A program made the position numbers and the translations under genes. Positions 54,297-64,000 of a stretch of DNA of 64,000 nt are shown piece after piece. Origin of the DNA: Ectocarpus siliculosus (taxonomy: Eukaryota; Sar; Phaeophyceae; Ectocarpales; Ectocarpaceae); the NCBI GenBank assembly GCA_000310025.1, contig FN649744.1, positions 1,991,459 through 2,055,458 on the forward strand. The letters run 5' to 3'. The notes below the pieces were generated by a model, which was given only the letters and a program-made list of their open reading frames with translations, did not search any database and was not told the origin of the DNA. The number at the start of each line of letters is the position of its first letter. The stretch's first letter is position 1.

Positions 54297-55101
54297 TGAA
54301 GAGGTTCACGCGGACACGGCTAGGAGAATCGTCCCAGCTAGTAGTTGAACTCTGCATTGCTCCCCTTTCGGTGTCGGGCCCGGCTTTGTGCCCATTCACA
54401 GGAAGTGGGAGGGAGGACTGGTGGAGTATGGCAACTACATCTTCCTTGACGTGGGATGGTTTGCAGATGTTCTGGACCTGTTGTTCAGTCACAAGTTAGA
54501 TTCAAATGGCATCATTCATCTCGGTGGCAAAACGGTGACGGTGACGGACGATGATAGCTTGAAACGGCTGCACACATATCATATTTTCGAGCCGCGACTC
54601 GCTTTGAATAGTGCTGGGCTAACGTTTCCAATTCCGAACGACCCCTTTGAGGTCTTGGTGGTTGTCTTGCGCATGGACACAAATCCCCCACCTGACTATG
54701 ATGTGAAGGTCGAGGAAGAACAAGCGAGGAAATATTACGACCTCAGGCTAGTTGTGCAATGCTCGTTCAGGCTAGGGTTGCCCCCCGGCTTCGTTGAGCG
54801 TCTCCTTGCACGGTGCTGCCAATTGGGCTTTCCGCACCCCTTCTGGCGATACGGTGCTCTCGTAGTGGGTGACGGTGCGGAAGAAGGCAAGTTCTCACTG
54901 ACTTTGGAGCACTCCGAGGATGACAAGACCCTGAAAGTGGAGGTGAACGGACGATGTGACGAGGTCCATGCGTGGGCGACTCTGGCGAAAGTACTCTCCG
55001 TGACGATCAAGATGCTCTCGGAGTTCCCTGGTTTACCGTGCCAGCTGGAGTTTATCTGCCCTCGGCACGAGGACAAGGGCATGTGCGTCTTGAAGGCCAA
55101 T
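54297..55101 (+). pseudogene. COR domain exon with premature TGA
   Basis: The frame EEVHADTARRIVPASS, stop, TLHCSPFGVGPGFVPIHRKW, GGLVEYGNYIFLDVGWF continues open to the donor GTAAGC at 55102. The TGA is at 54346-54348. Acceptor choice (AAG at 54296) was set by phase and is less sure than the others. Confidence 0.6.
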
Positions 55102-56408
55102 GTAAGCGCCCCATTCCTCTGTGTCAAAGGAGTTTGATTCGTTCGATGGTCCCAGTTCCATTATTTAAACACATCACACACTTCAACAACGCTTTATGCA
55201 GGCTAAAACAGCACGATCGCGACGTGTTATGGAATGTCATGCATTTTGTTTTATGTTTTTCACGTTATGGACCAGTGGTTTTTAGGGCAACGGAACACAC
55301 TCTGAGCAGTGCCACTTCATTTTCACACGCCCGCGCGCGCTCTCTTTTTTGGCAGGCACGGCCTGGATCCCGTCTGGTCGAGCAGGGCCACTTTTGTCCC
55401 CTCTGCCCGGACCGCACGGCGGGCAACGACCTTCTGGGAGTTGCTCTACAGGTGGTGGAGTACTCAGACACGGAGTTCTCTGATGCACAGCTCCGTGAGC
55501 AGTTTGCCGATAATGCCAAGAGGGTGGCTCGTCAGGGTCGTGCGCTCTGGCCGGCACTGGTGTTGGAGGTGGGTTCTTCTACCACATTTGCTTCCATGTA
55601 CAAGCCATGTGCCGCACAAAAATGCCATATTCCCATGGACACCAGCCTTTGTCTAAACCATCATATGATGGCTCGACCTACATGCTTGAAAATGTAAGAC
55701 TGATCACGAAACCTCACTGTTTTTTGCACAGGTTCAGGCACCCAACCACGGCAGTCCAGACCGCCAGGTACGTTCAACGTTGTCACACCGCATACGGTAC
55801 AAGCAGTTGTCAAGTTGCGATCTGCTTCTGGCAGAAATGCGCCACAAAATGACCGATATGGTCTAATTTTTGATATGTTTCCATCCAAGCTGCGTTGGTA
55901 TATAGCGTACTATCCCATGGTTTCCATATTATATCAGCTTCGACCGCAAGTTTTCTCGTTGAATCCCGACATGGCGTGTTGTCTCTCGGTCTACTCTCCC
56001 AACCTAGATATATGTGTTGTACTTCGTAGCTCGAATCGGTTGACGTTCCTGTCGGAAACACGTTGAAAATATGGTGACAATCAGGGTCCGTTATGTCACA
56101 AACTGGCATTTTTTTACCAACACGACTCGCAGACGCCATTGTACCGGGACCTGAAGGCGTGGGTAGCCGCAGCCACTTTGGCCTGCTTCGCTATCTTTGG
56201 GGTGTTCGCTGGGAAGGACGATGGCGACTCTCGTATTTGGGGGGTGTTTCTGGGCCTTGGCATCTTTCTCTCGGGGGCGGAGTTTGTTTTAATTGCCAAA
56301 CACTACGAGATCTTGTGCTTCAAACGAAAAGAGGGGGTGGGCGCTGGAAACGAACACGGGGGTGAGGAGCGCGCTGGAATTAAACAAGGGGGTGAGGCCA
56401 GTGCGTAG

Positions 56409-57828
56409 ACCCCGTGCTTCCTTGAACAGGTAGTAAACGAGGTGTCGGCAGTTCAGGGCTTTCGATTCGCGCTTTGCTCCTGAGGTTACAGGAATAGCTC
56501 TTTCGCCGTTGTGGACGGGTTGGAGTGTTGCAGCGTTTGGTATGGCAACGCAAGATCATGTTGTCAGATATCAAGCGGTAGAGAGAAAGGGATCTCGGCA
56601 CTCGCAAAGTAGTCCCCGAATCCAACCAACCGGTAATATGTGGGCACGTCATTTGGCAGGAAAAAGAGAGAGTTTGCGCCGTGCACCACCAGAATACCTC
56701 GTGGAGATAAGACGGAGAAGGGGGGGGGTGCGTTGCCTAGATTTCTTTCTAACACGCACAGCAGAGTTTTATCGCATGTTTGACCCGTTGAGCGTACCCG
56801 TATTTCGGTAGTTTCGTTTGTGTCAAGGAAGGGGAGCTGTCATGGCCAGGGAGGTAAACACAAGTGCATCTTTTATCAATATGCGTGTCCGCTGGAATTC
56901 GCACTTGATCTTTCGGGTCACCCAACCACGTCTTTTTGCACAGTTGAAAAGAGTAATTTACGATTCACGTACATACGCATACGTATGTGAAACGACGCCC
57001 CCTTAGATCTGAGGGGGCGGGGGGGCAATCGTTACAGATGGCGCCACCACTTCAGAACCTATTTTACGCCGTCGAGGCTTATTGGCCGCCCAAACCCCAG
57101 CACGTGTGCTAATTTGCCAAGTGCTTATATTTCGGACAGAGATGTTTTAGGTGTGGTTTATTTTGCGGCTAAAAAATTCAAGAAATAAGAACTCTAATCG
57201 TGAAGCCCACGAAAGCGACGCCCACGAGCTCGCGGCGGTGCCTCCGCATGTGCCAGTCATCGCTGTGCATCGAAGGTTTGAACATGTCATTGCCCGCGAC
57301 AGCACGAGCAACAGGTAGACGAGGAGCCCCACAGCAATCCTGCTGTCTGCTGTCTTTGGCGCCAGGCGGGACTCAATAACCAAGGTCTCGGTCCACGTGT
57401 TGGGTGCGGCGGGGAGGATAAGAAGCAGGAGGCTGCCGACCCCATTTTCGCAGGACTAAACAACGCGTGGAGCGGGAAGGATCTACCCGGTATTTGCTCT
57501 GGGTAGCTGGGTAGTCGGCTGCTGCTGCTGTGGTTGGTGTTTGTTTTGTCCATGCTCAAGCCGACCGTGTTTTTGATCTCCTACTCTCTGCCAACACAAC
57601 AAGTATAGTCACAGATAATCTCGTACGGAATTACATATGTCCTGCAGCACATACGAACTTGGACAGGTTCGTGTTTCGAGAGCGCGTATCACTTCTATGC
57701 ACTTGCCCTTTTCGTACGTGATACACCACACGCAAGGTACAGGCGACGCAGGGGAGATACACTCTGTCGGAGTTGTTTCGGTTGTAAGATCTTGTCCGCG
57801 TATTCACCGCCGACACAGAGCGTATTAG
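56409..57828. other. stretch without assigned gene
   Basis: The first part is probably the ROCO 3' UTR. On the minus strand around 57147-57440 one frame reads a hydrophobic stretch (AVGLLVYLLLVLSR) and another reads FKPSMHSDDWHMRRHRRELV up to a stop; the frames do not join and no family is recognised. Runs of G occur near 56719 and 57010. Confidence 0.35.
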
Positions 57829-58076
57829 CCGATTGACGTAACGGTTTGCCCCCCGGCAAACTCCTCCTCGCTACTGCGTACAAGTGACAACCTGAGGAAG
57901 AAAAAGGGTATGACGGCGTCGTTGTCCAGAGAAGCTATAAATTCGGACGTGCATGTGGACGACCTAGAAGGCCTGCTTGAGTGGAAAGGGAAGGAGATGA
58001 CCGATGCGCAAATCGTTCACAGGATCGAAGCACGCGCCACGGCAGCAGTTAGAATCGACGGCATTCCCCTCCCATG
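57829..58076 (+). CDS. candidate terminal exon, unknown protein
   Basis: After an acceptor-like TTAG (57825-57828) the frame reads PIDVTVCPPANSSSLLRTSD, then the stretch from ATG 57911, MTASLSREAINSDVHVDDLE, then LLEWKGKEMTDAQIVHRIEA, ending at TGA 58074-58076 after GIPLP. The charged, non-repetitive composition is protein-like and differs from the surrounding sequence. From the ATG alone it would be 54 residues. I recognise no family. It could be the last exon of a gene whose earlier exons I cannot find. Confidence 0.35.
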
Positions 58077-59363
58077 ACACACAGATAGCTTCTTGTGAGC
58101 CAGTAGTTTATTTTCGGGGCGTCTCTGCGATATTGCTTTTTCAAACGACCTGAAACCTGCACGTGAGATAACACCCCCCTCAAATTTGCACAATATAACA
58201 CCCCCCGCAGAAATTTCACTTTCCCGCCTTCCCCCCACCCCTCCAAATAAGACTTTGTCAGTACTACCCCCCCTCCCATCGGGCAAAAAGTATTTTGGGG
58301 GGGATAGGGGGTGAACTTCGCGGGAAAATGACTCGAAAATAAACTTGTCTGCTGCGCGTACGCGTTTCGCTGCGTATCTCGGCCCCAAAATGTCTGTTCG
58401 CCAATAACAAAGTATCCAAGTGTACGCCTGGCCTAGCTCAACCACACGTTCAGACAAAAAATCAATCCGTGATGATCCTGATATTGAACTTCATTTAGCT
58501 ACAGTCGCCACCATTTTCATTTCTGATGCTGACACTTGCACGCGTGTGCCCCGAGCGTGTGCGGTCACAAATCAAAAACAATTTTGAAATCGGAGCATAT
58601 GTCGATTTTAAAAGCCTCTTTGAAAATTCAGTCAATGCAATATACTGCCGCATTCGTCCCATCATTTGTTTCCGCCTTGTAAGTGGGCACACATGTGTGC
58701 CTGGGCCTTAATGTCTGATCCCGGCGTTTAGTTTCCACTCCATATCATCTACCAAGGTAAACTAATTATTCCAGCTCTGGCACTCTCCTAGCCCCCCACC
58801 TCCACTCGCCTCCCCCAATATCGAACTGCTCAACTTTGTACGCGGCGCGGCTGGTTGTTGCATGACCGGGTTCCAGCATTTTCCAACCAAGTATTTTGAA
58901 CTTCTGTACGAGGAATGGTATACACATCCACACTCACGGCAAGCAAGACCATTTGGGGGCAAAATGGAGAATCGCTCAATCAGCCCAGAAGAACGCTCTA
59001 CTTATCACTAGCGTTGGGTCACCTCCCCCCTCGGCCATACGTACCACACCATTACCCCTTCCCCTTCATTCTCATATTTGAGACGCCACAATCGACTTCC
59101 TGCCCTTGACTGCGAACAAGGCATGGCATTCTCAATACGAGGAAGCCTACAACTTAGGTTGATGCAGGCAGCACACCGTGAACAACCGAGGGTTCAAGGG
59201 GGGGAAGATGCGGTAGAAATATCTCACTTCTGCAACACGTATCACGCCGTGTTCTCAGCATTGATTGGCCTTTTCACCATGTCGTGTGTACCGGCACGAA
59301 GGATCCAACAACATCTCCTGCCTTTCACATGAGAAGCGTGCCTCATGAGTGGAATATGGCACG
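58077..59363. other. stretch without assigned gene
   Basis: It is C-rich and then mixed; runs of C (58166-58280) produce open frames on the minus strand (58017-58457) with no family motif. Nothing further is recognised. Confidence 0.35.
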
Positions 59364-59632
59364 TCAGGAGCGCCTGTCGGAGCTATCGCGCGATTTTCCG
59401 ACACAACCATAGCACTTGTACACCTCGTAGGTTTGCATTCCTTCAACCTTGTCCCGCTTTCTCAGAAACTGCTTCTTATGTTCCCCGCAGTACCACCGAC
59501 CACAGATGCAGCAGACGCGTGACTTGTGCGGCTGCCGAACACGATGCCTGCGGGAGTCGCAGCAGACCGCGCTACAGCCAGGCGCAGAGCATTGCGCATC
59601 AGCGTACTTGGACACCTTCACACCCATCCTGA
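59364..59632 (-). CDS. FYVE-like zinc-finger exon
   Basis: On the minus strand a good acceptor (CATCCCTTTCAG) precedes GATGGGTGTG. The exon encodes MGVKVSKYADAQCSAPGC, then HKSRVCCICGRWYCGEHKKQ, then VYKCYGCVGK, and stops at TGA 59364-59366. The cysteine pattern C-x4-C, C-x2-C-G-x3-C-x2-H, C-x2-C fits a cross-brace zinc finger, with CCICGRWYCGEH matching the FYVE core (CR-x-CG-x3-C-x2-C). FYVE domains bind phosphatidylinositol 3-phosphate on endosomes; the basic RR/KHH patch of true FYVE domains is only partly present (DSRRHRVRQPHKSR), so lipid binding is uncertain. It is the last exon of a gene or a small protein starting at this ATG. Confidence 0.45.
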
Positions 59633-62600
59633 AAGGGATGTACTCTGCACGTCGACACCACCGGTACGGAAACTTGGCCTCTGAGAAAGTCAGCACGAGC
59701 GAAACGCCAGGAAACCAGCGAGAAGAGAAGATCAACAGTTAGGTTACAGAGCTGGCATCATAGTACGGGCAGGCTTGTGGGTGTGGCACAGGGTTGTGTT
59801 CATGGATGTATATGGAGTGCATGGGAGACCTCTGGGTTGGGACATGTGTTCCGGTGAAATTCGACACACCACAAATGTTGTGGGAATGGACGCACTTCCT
59901 TTCTTAGTCAATGTCCAGTATTATTAGCAGCATCCTCATTCTGGGTGTCATGCAGCGACTACCCCGTGGTCGGAGTCGACCAACGCCTCGGAAACACCCC
60001 CGCAGGCCTTTCATGTGTATATATTGCTGTACAAGCCTTGTAAGACCCAGGATGTCTCTTCATCAAAGGCCGGAAAAGGCTGCACCCTCGCCGGGAATAT
60101 CGATTGGGTCTAGCGTCGAGTGCTAAGACGTTTCACCCAGTCTACGGCTCCGGGGCCCTCGAGAGGCATTTTTCGACAACGTTTTGCGTGTCATACGTTG
60201 AGCTGATTTCCACAATGGGTCTGACGCTTTGGTGCGTTCATTATATGCATGTTTCAACATCATTAGAGCCGTTGCACGCTCGACGCGCACCGATCAGTGG
60301 TCGCCCGAAGTCGACATGCTGGTCTGGATAGGCACGCCGTTCAGGGAGGACCGGGTGTTGCGGCACGTTCTACTAGGGGCGAAGAGGTGCATGGGCATGG
60401 TATAGAAGCCAACATGACGGTAGCAGACCCACACGAGGTCCACCGAGTGGCTACGGAGGGGCCGTAGAACGGGGAGGGTCGGGAGAGAAGGAAACACATA
60501 GTTTCTGCGTCGATTGGTGTTTGTTTTCTTCCGTTGGTCCTACAGGCATCATCGACATTTCGTGGTCGTCTGGATATGAGTTTGAGAACAAGGCGGGAGT
60601 ACCTTGTTAGATGCGCGCAGGGTTTATCTCATAGATTCGACTTGTGAAGAAGGACTTCTCACGCCTCCAGGGTTTTCGGTGGGACCTGAACTGTTCGACG
60701 GTAAAACCCGACTATGAATGAACGCCCTCCGGTCGTCTGTGTGTCCATTCTTTGGCCATGGCCTGTGGTCACGGAAGCTTGTCTCCATCCCTTGAAGGCA
60801 GGTGTGTGTGTCCATTTGTGTCCAGACGAGATTGGTCTTTGTCTTTCTCAGTCTGTTTTTTCTTCTCTCGCCCAGCAAGAACAGATCAAACACGATCGGA
60901 ATGCAGAGAGAGACCTCCACACCCGACACGCGTGCATTATTTTCAATAGCTCTCAAGTTAGATTTACCAAGCAAGGCCACCTAGAGAGTTCAAGTTGTGC
61001 GGTGCGCCGCCGAACGGGATGCCATGCATTGGAAAGGCGGAAACAGATGTTTGAGCAGCTGTTGTCGCCAGGCGTAGTTAAGTATGGAACTGTTGAAGTA
61101 ATAGTGCTCGTGGCTACAGAGTCCCGGCTGCTTCGTCTTCAATCCGATGCGATTACTCTTGGGATGCGCCACGGCCACCTAGAAGAGTTGTGAGAAGCTG
61201 GCGGCAACCGACGGCATTATCACAAACGCACAGAAAAGGCCGGGGAAACAGCCCGACGCACCATCAAAGCACGCAACGTCAGCAACCTATGAAGGCGTTA
61301 TGCCAACTTGGCTACCTATACTCGTCAATAATGGAGGGATTACCAGGCCGAAGTGTCGAGCGGCCTGTGAGAAATGACAGATAGTTAGTCTGGGGCCGGT
61401 GGCCCCGGTGCTTCAGTTGGCAATTTCGCACCACGTTCTGACCCTCTGGGTTGTGGTTCGAGTCTCTTTGGGGCGGAAACTATGTAGAGTGCGAAAATAC
61501 TTGTAGCCGTTTTGAGCACGCACAACAAAGCGAACGGGAGGGTATCCTTCTTTGCGATGAAAAGTAAATATAGCAAGACCCGCTGAGGATGGAGACGTGG
61601 AATAAGAACGTTTTACGGCTGTGAGTATCTTGTCCTGTGAGAGCCCCGGTTGGTGCGCACCAAAAACTTGTTCCAAACGGTGTAGACAAGCGCCAGGGAT
61701 GGATGGAACGAAACGACACACTGCATTATCCTTTGTTGTACTGTAAAGTACAGTGGTACAGAATCGATGACAATGAACACAAACGGGCGATGTAGCCTGG
61801 GCAGTCAGTCAGACCTACGGAGCGCACTCACCTCTTGAGATACTTGGCGATCTTGCAAGCCTGTCGGTCACCCGAGCGATGCCACCAGCTTTTTGAAGGG
61901 AAATGAAACTGCTCCACCTACCGTCTGGTGTCCTGATCGCTAACAAACTCGTTACGCGCTGAAACTCGTCCGTAGACTCTTTCTTTCATGGACGACGATG
62001 GAGCAGCCAGCAAAGCAGATTGATGAGATCCAAGAAGGTAGAAAAAAAGTACCACCACCGACTCAAGCGCCTGAGGTTCACCGGGCGCATTGAGCATGAA
62101 GAAAAACAGACTGCATTATTTCTTTATATTAAGGGAAAATGAATACACGCACAGATATACTACCCATTCGAGATATACCCACAGCCGAACGGGATGTGGT
62201 GGAGTCTTTTCAGTGAGTGGAGGAAAACCATATCTTCTGCATATCTAACGAAGCCGTCTACGCGGTGCTACAGTACAACCAGTGCGATACAAACGCAGGC
62301 TATAGACGACGTAGTGCTGCCATTTCGACGTAAAGGCACGAGTATGTTCCAGACATTGATTCTCGCGGCCGCGGTGTGGATTCCGGTGAAGAGCGTGTAC
62401 GGTTGACGACGAGAGAACAGCAACTGGGGAGGATGGACTCGTACTCAACACAATCAGCCCAACTTACAGACACGAGCACCACAGGAACGAAGGAGAGGGA
62501 GTCAATGCGGACGAGTGCTTCGGAGAATTGATAGGAATGATTGTCAACCGTGGGGGGTGGCGGCGAAGAGGGTAGGGCGAGCCGTGCTGCGGGCGTGGTT

Positions 62601-62783
62601 AGCAAGGGGCGAACGGACGGAGGCGCACCAAGAATAATGCGCACGATAGGTTAATTTCCCGCGTGGAAATTTCAAAATTTCCTCGCGGCCGCCCGGGACT
62701 GTCACGGGACCCGTGACAGTCGCGTGACCCTCTACCGCGCCGCGCCGCGCTGGCCGTCGGCGGCCCCGGGGAATACGAAGGAT
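59633..62783. other. stretch without assigned gene
   Basis: Open frames such as 60714-61193 plus show no family motif. A tRNA-like block with A-box and B-box resemblance lies at 61402-61474. A perfect hairpin lies at 62697-62721. Nothing else is recognised. Confidence 0.35.
62697..62721. repeat. perfect hairpin, 12-bp arms, 1-base loop
   Basis: GACTGTCACGGG is followed by A and its exact reverse complement CCCGTGACAGTC. It lies about 60 bp upstream of the dispersed repeat that leads into the terminal ORF. Confidence 0.9.
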
Positions 62784-63047
62784 ACGAAGGATTCGGTATA
62801 ACCGTTAATCCGTGGTTTGTGGAAGCGTACCGGAAATTTCGTGAAAGAGCGGCGAGAGACAAAAAAGGGTACACGGGGGTATAGCTATGTACAGGGTACA
62901 GAGAACAGAGAGAGGTTGGCAGAAGCTTTTGGGATCCTTGGGAAGCCGAGGACCTCGAAGGGAAAAACGTTGCATCGCCCGCAAAGGCAGTGCAGCAAAG
63001 CAGCAGCGAGAGAAAAGAGTTTTCGTTTGGGACTTGATCGAATTTTG
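62784..63047 (+). repeat. dispersed repeat, copy 2 (partner at 12446)
   Basis: It is nearly identical to 12446-12720 apart from a 14-bp duplication there and a few substitutions. It ends 21 bp before the ATG of the Gln-rich ORF, so it probably belongs to the leader or terminal repeat of that element. Confidence 0.8.
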
Positions 63048-63068
63048 GTCCTAGACACGCCAGAGTGA

Positions 63069-63523
63069 TGAACAACGGCAACAACCTGCAGCAGCAGGGT
63101 CAGGGTCCCCCCCAGCAGCTGCAGCCAGCGCAGCCAGCGCAGCCAGCGCCACCTCCACCGCCACCACCGCCGCCTCCCAACGGACCACCGCCCGCAGATA
63201 ACCAACAACAGAGCAGCGGCGGCGGAGGAGGAGCAGCAGCGGCAGCTCCCCATGGTGGCGGACAGGCAGTAGCAGCAGGAAACCAGCCAGCAGGGGCGGT
63301 GGGAAACCAACAGGCGGCGGGAAACAACAACGCGCCCCCCGCAGCAGGAGGAGACCAGAATGCGGGCGGAGCCGCGCCAGCCGGGCTGGGAGGCCCACCT
63401 CCCCCCATCAACCCAGTCCAGCTACTGCTGCAGATGTCTGTACTCCTAAAAGAGCAAAGCGATCGACTCGGCAACCTGGAGCTCAGGATGCAGCAACAGC
63501 AGCAGCAGCACCCGCAGTACCAA

Positions 63524-63554
<31 letters not shown>

Positions 63555-64000
63555 AGCAGCAGCAGCAGTACCACCAGCAGCAGCAGCTCCACCAGCAACA
63601 GCAGCATCAGCAGCAGCCGCAGCAGCCTGGCCACCTCCCCCCTGCCGGCCTCCAGCAGCAAGGCCAGCCCCAGCCTATTAATCTCCCGCTAGGCGGCCAG
63701 CTCGTGCTACAGCCCCAGCAAGCACAGGCTCTGGGCCCAAATATTAACGTGTTAAACCAGGGCCTTAACACCCAGGTACAAAAGGAGAGGTTTCGCCGCG
63801 ACACGAAGGCATGGGGAGACGAGCCCGCGGCGACGCTGTTTCTGCTGCGCGGTGGGTGGTTCGTTGGCACCACGCTGTCAAAGAACGCAATTGCCCAGCT
63901 GCTCCGCAAAGTGGCCTATCCCGACGCCGAAATGATCGATTCGTTGATGACCATCGCCAACGTCGATATCGCCAAGTTCTCCCCACCCCTCCCTACCGGG
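63069..64000 (+). CDS. Gln/Pro-rich ORF, open at the window end; possible retroelement Gag
   Basis: ATG 63069 opens at least 310 codons with no stop before the window ends. The first 130 residues are Gln, Pro, Gly and Ala-rich (LQQQGQGPPQQLQPAQPAQP). A heptad-like stretch (LLLQMSVLLKEQSDRLGNLE) precedes long Gln runs (63488-63630). After these comes a folded-looking segment: VQKERFRRDTKAWGDEPAAT, then LSKNAIAQLLRKVAYPDAEM. The upstream sequence is a dispersed repeat, so a transposable-element Gag is likelier than a host gene, but no zinc knuckle or enzyme is reached. Minus-strand ORFs here are shadows of the CAG runs. Confidence 0.55.

Larger units (their letters stand above)
52697..56408 (+). 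pseudogene. ROCO (Roc-COR) GTPase gene, 5' incomplete, two in-frame TGA codons
   Basis: Exons inferred from splice sites and matching phases: 52697-52928, 53155-53754, 54018-54158, 54297-55101, 55356-55568, 55732-55767 and 56133-56408. Exon 1 ends an LRR-like cap (LLLSPNPWEHPPEAFV) and opens Roc with the P-loop GKETVGKTS. Exon 2 has TAGQAAYYGLLQLFL (switch II), RAVYLLVWD, VVLVGNKWDL (NKxD) and RRIIYNPVDDTRAVTM. Exons 3-5 form COR (VHADTARRIVPASS, VEYGNYIFLDVGWFADVLDL, HFCPLCPD). The last exon has two hydrophobic segments (AWVAAATLACFAIFGVFAG and IWGVFLGLGIFLSG). ROCO proteins are multidomain GTPases, proposed as receptors in brown algae. TGA at 53570-53572 and 54346-54348 interrupt the frame. 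Switch I is unusually short between P-loop and TAGQ. Confidence 0.7.

Noticed and set aside
61402-61474. Functional tRNA gene
   Set aside because: The D-stem and T-stem cannot pair properly, so it was kept only as a low-interest observation.

Overview
The window looks like nuclear DNA of a stramenopile alga, most probably a brown alga of the Ectocarpus type (inference). The reasons are intron-rich genes with short exons and GTRAGT donors, G/T-rich stretches after stop codons that look like long 3' UTRs, a ROCO (Roc-COR) GTPase gene in many exons, and dense LTR and tyrosine-recombinase retroelements. There is no bacterial-style operon and I see no certain RNA gene.

Layout. 1-1394: end of an unidentified plus-strand gene whose last exon is frame-shifted by a 10-bp repeat. 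4594-13298: a minus-strand Mpv17/PMP22-family membrane protein gene with two recognisable exons separated by a 7.9-kb intron. That intron holds a complete 5.35-kb LTR element that encodes only Gag (6678-12024), with a MITE nested inside it. 15258-18830: a plus-strand gene that joins a signal-peptide exon and several phase-1 linker exons to a 413-residue intronless exon encoding a histidine/serine decarboxylase-like PLP enzyme. 19162-20984: broken pieces of a reverse transcriptase.

22242-39298 is a nest. A small tyrosine-recombinase retroelement with split direct repeats (A1-YR-B1-A2-B2, minus strand) is cut in repeat B1 by a 14.5-kb chromovirus (23028-37554, 4-bp target duplication ACAC). The chromovirus Gag is itself cut by a 1.1-kb DNA transposon. 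A second, divergent and decayed chromovirus follows (39839-about 51265); its Gag is cut by a 0.9-kb TIR element and its 3' end is truncated at a tandem repeat.

The most striking observation is that both chromoviruses carry a NADAR (YbiA/RibX-like) domain between the Gag zinc knuckle and the aspartic protease, giving Gag-ZnK-NADAR-PR-RT-RH-(Pro-rich linker)-IN-chromodomain. The two copies differ widely in DNA and codon use but keep the family motifs, which suggests the domain has been under selection as part of the element.

52697-56408: a ROCO gene (Roc, COR, two C-terminal membrane segments) without visible LRR exons and with two in-frame TGA codons. 56409-62783: mostly unassigned, with a FYVE-like zinc-finger exon on the minus strand and one further candidate exon. 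62784-64000: a dispersed repeat leading into a Gln/Pro-rich ORF that runs off the window.

Exon boundaries were read by eye from splice sites and reading phase. Family calls rest on motif recognition, not on searches.
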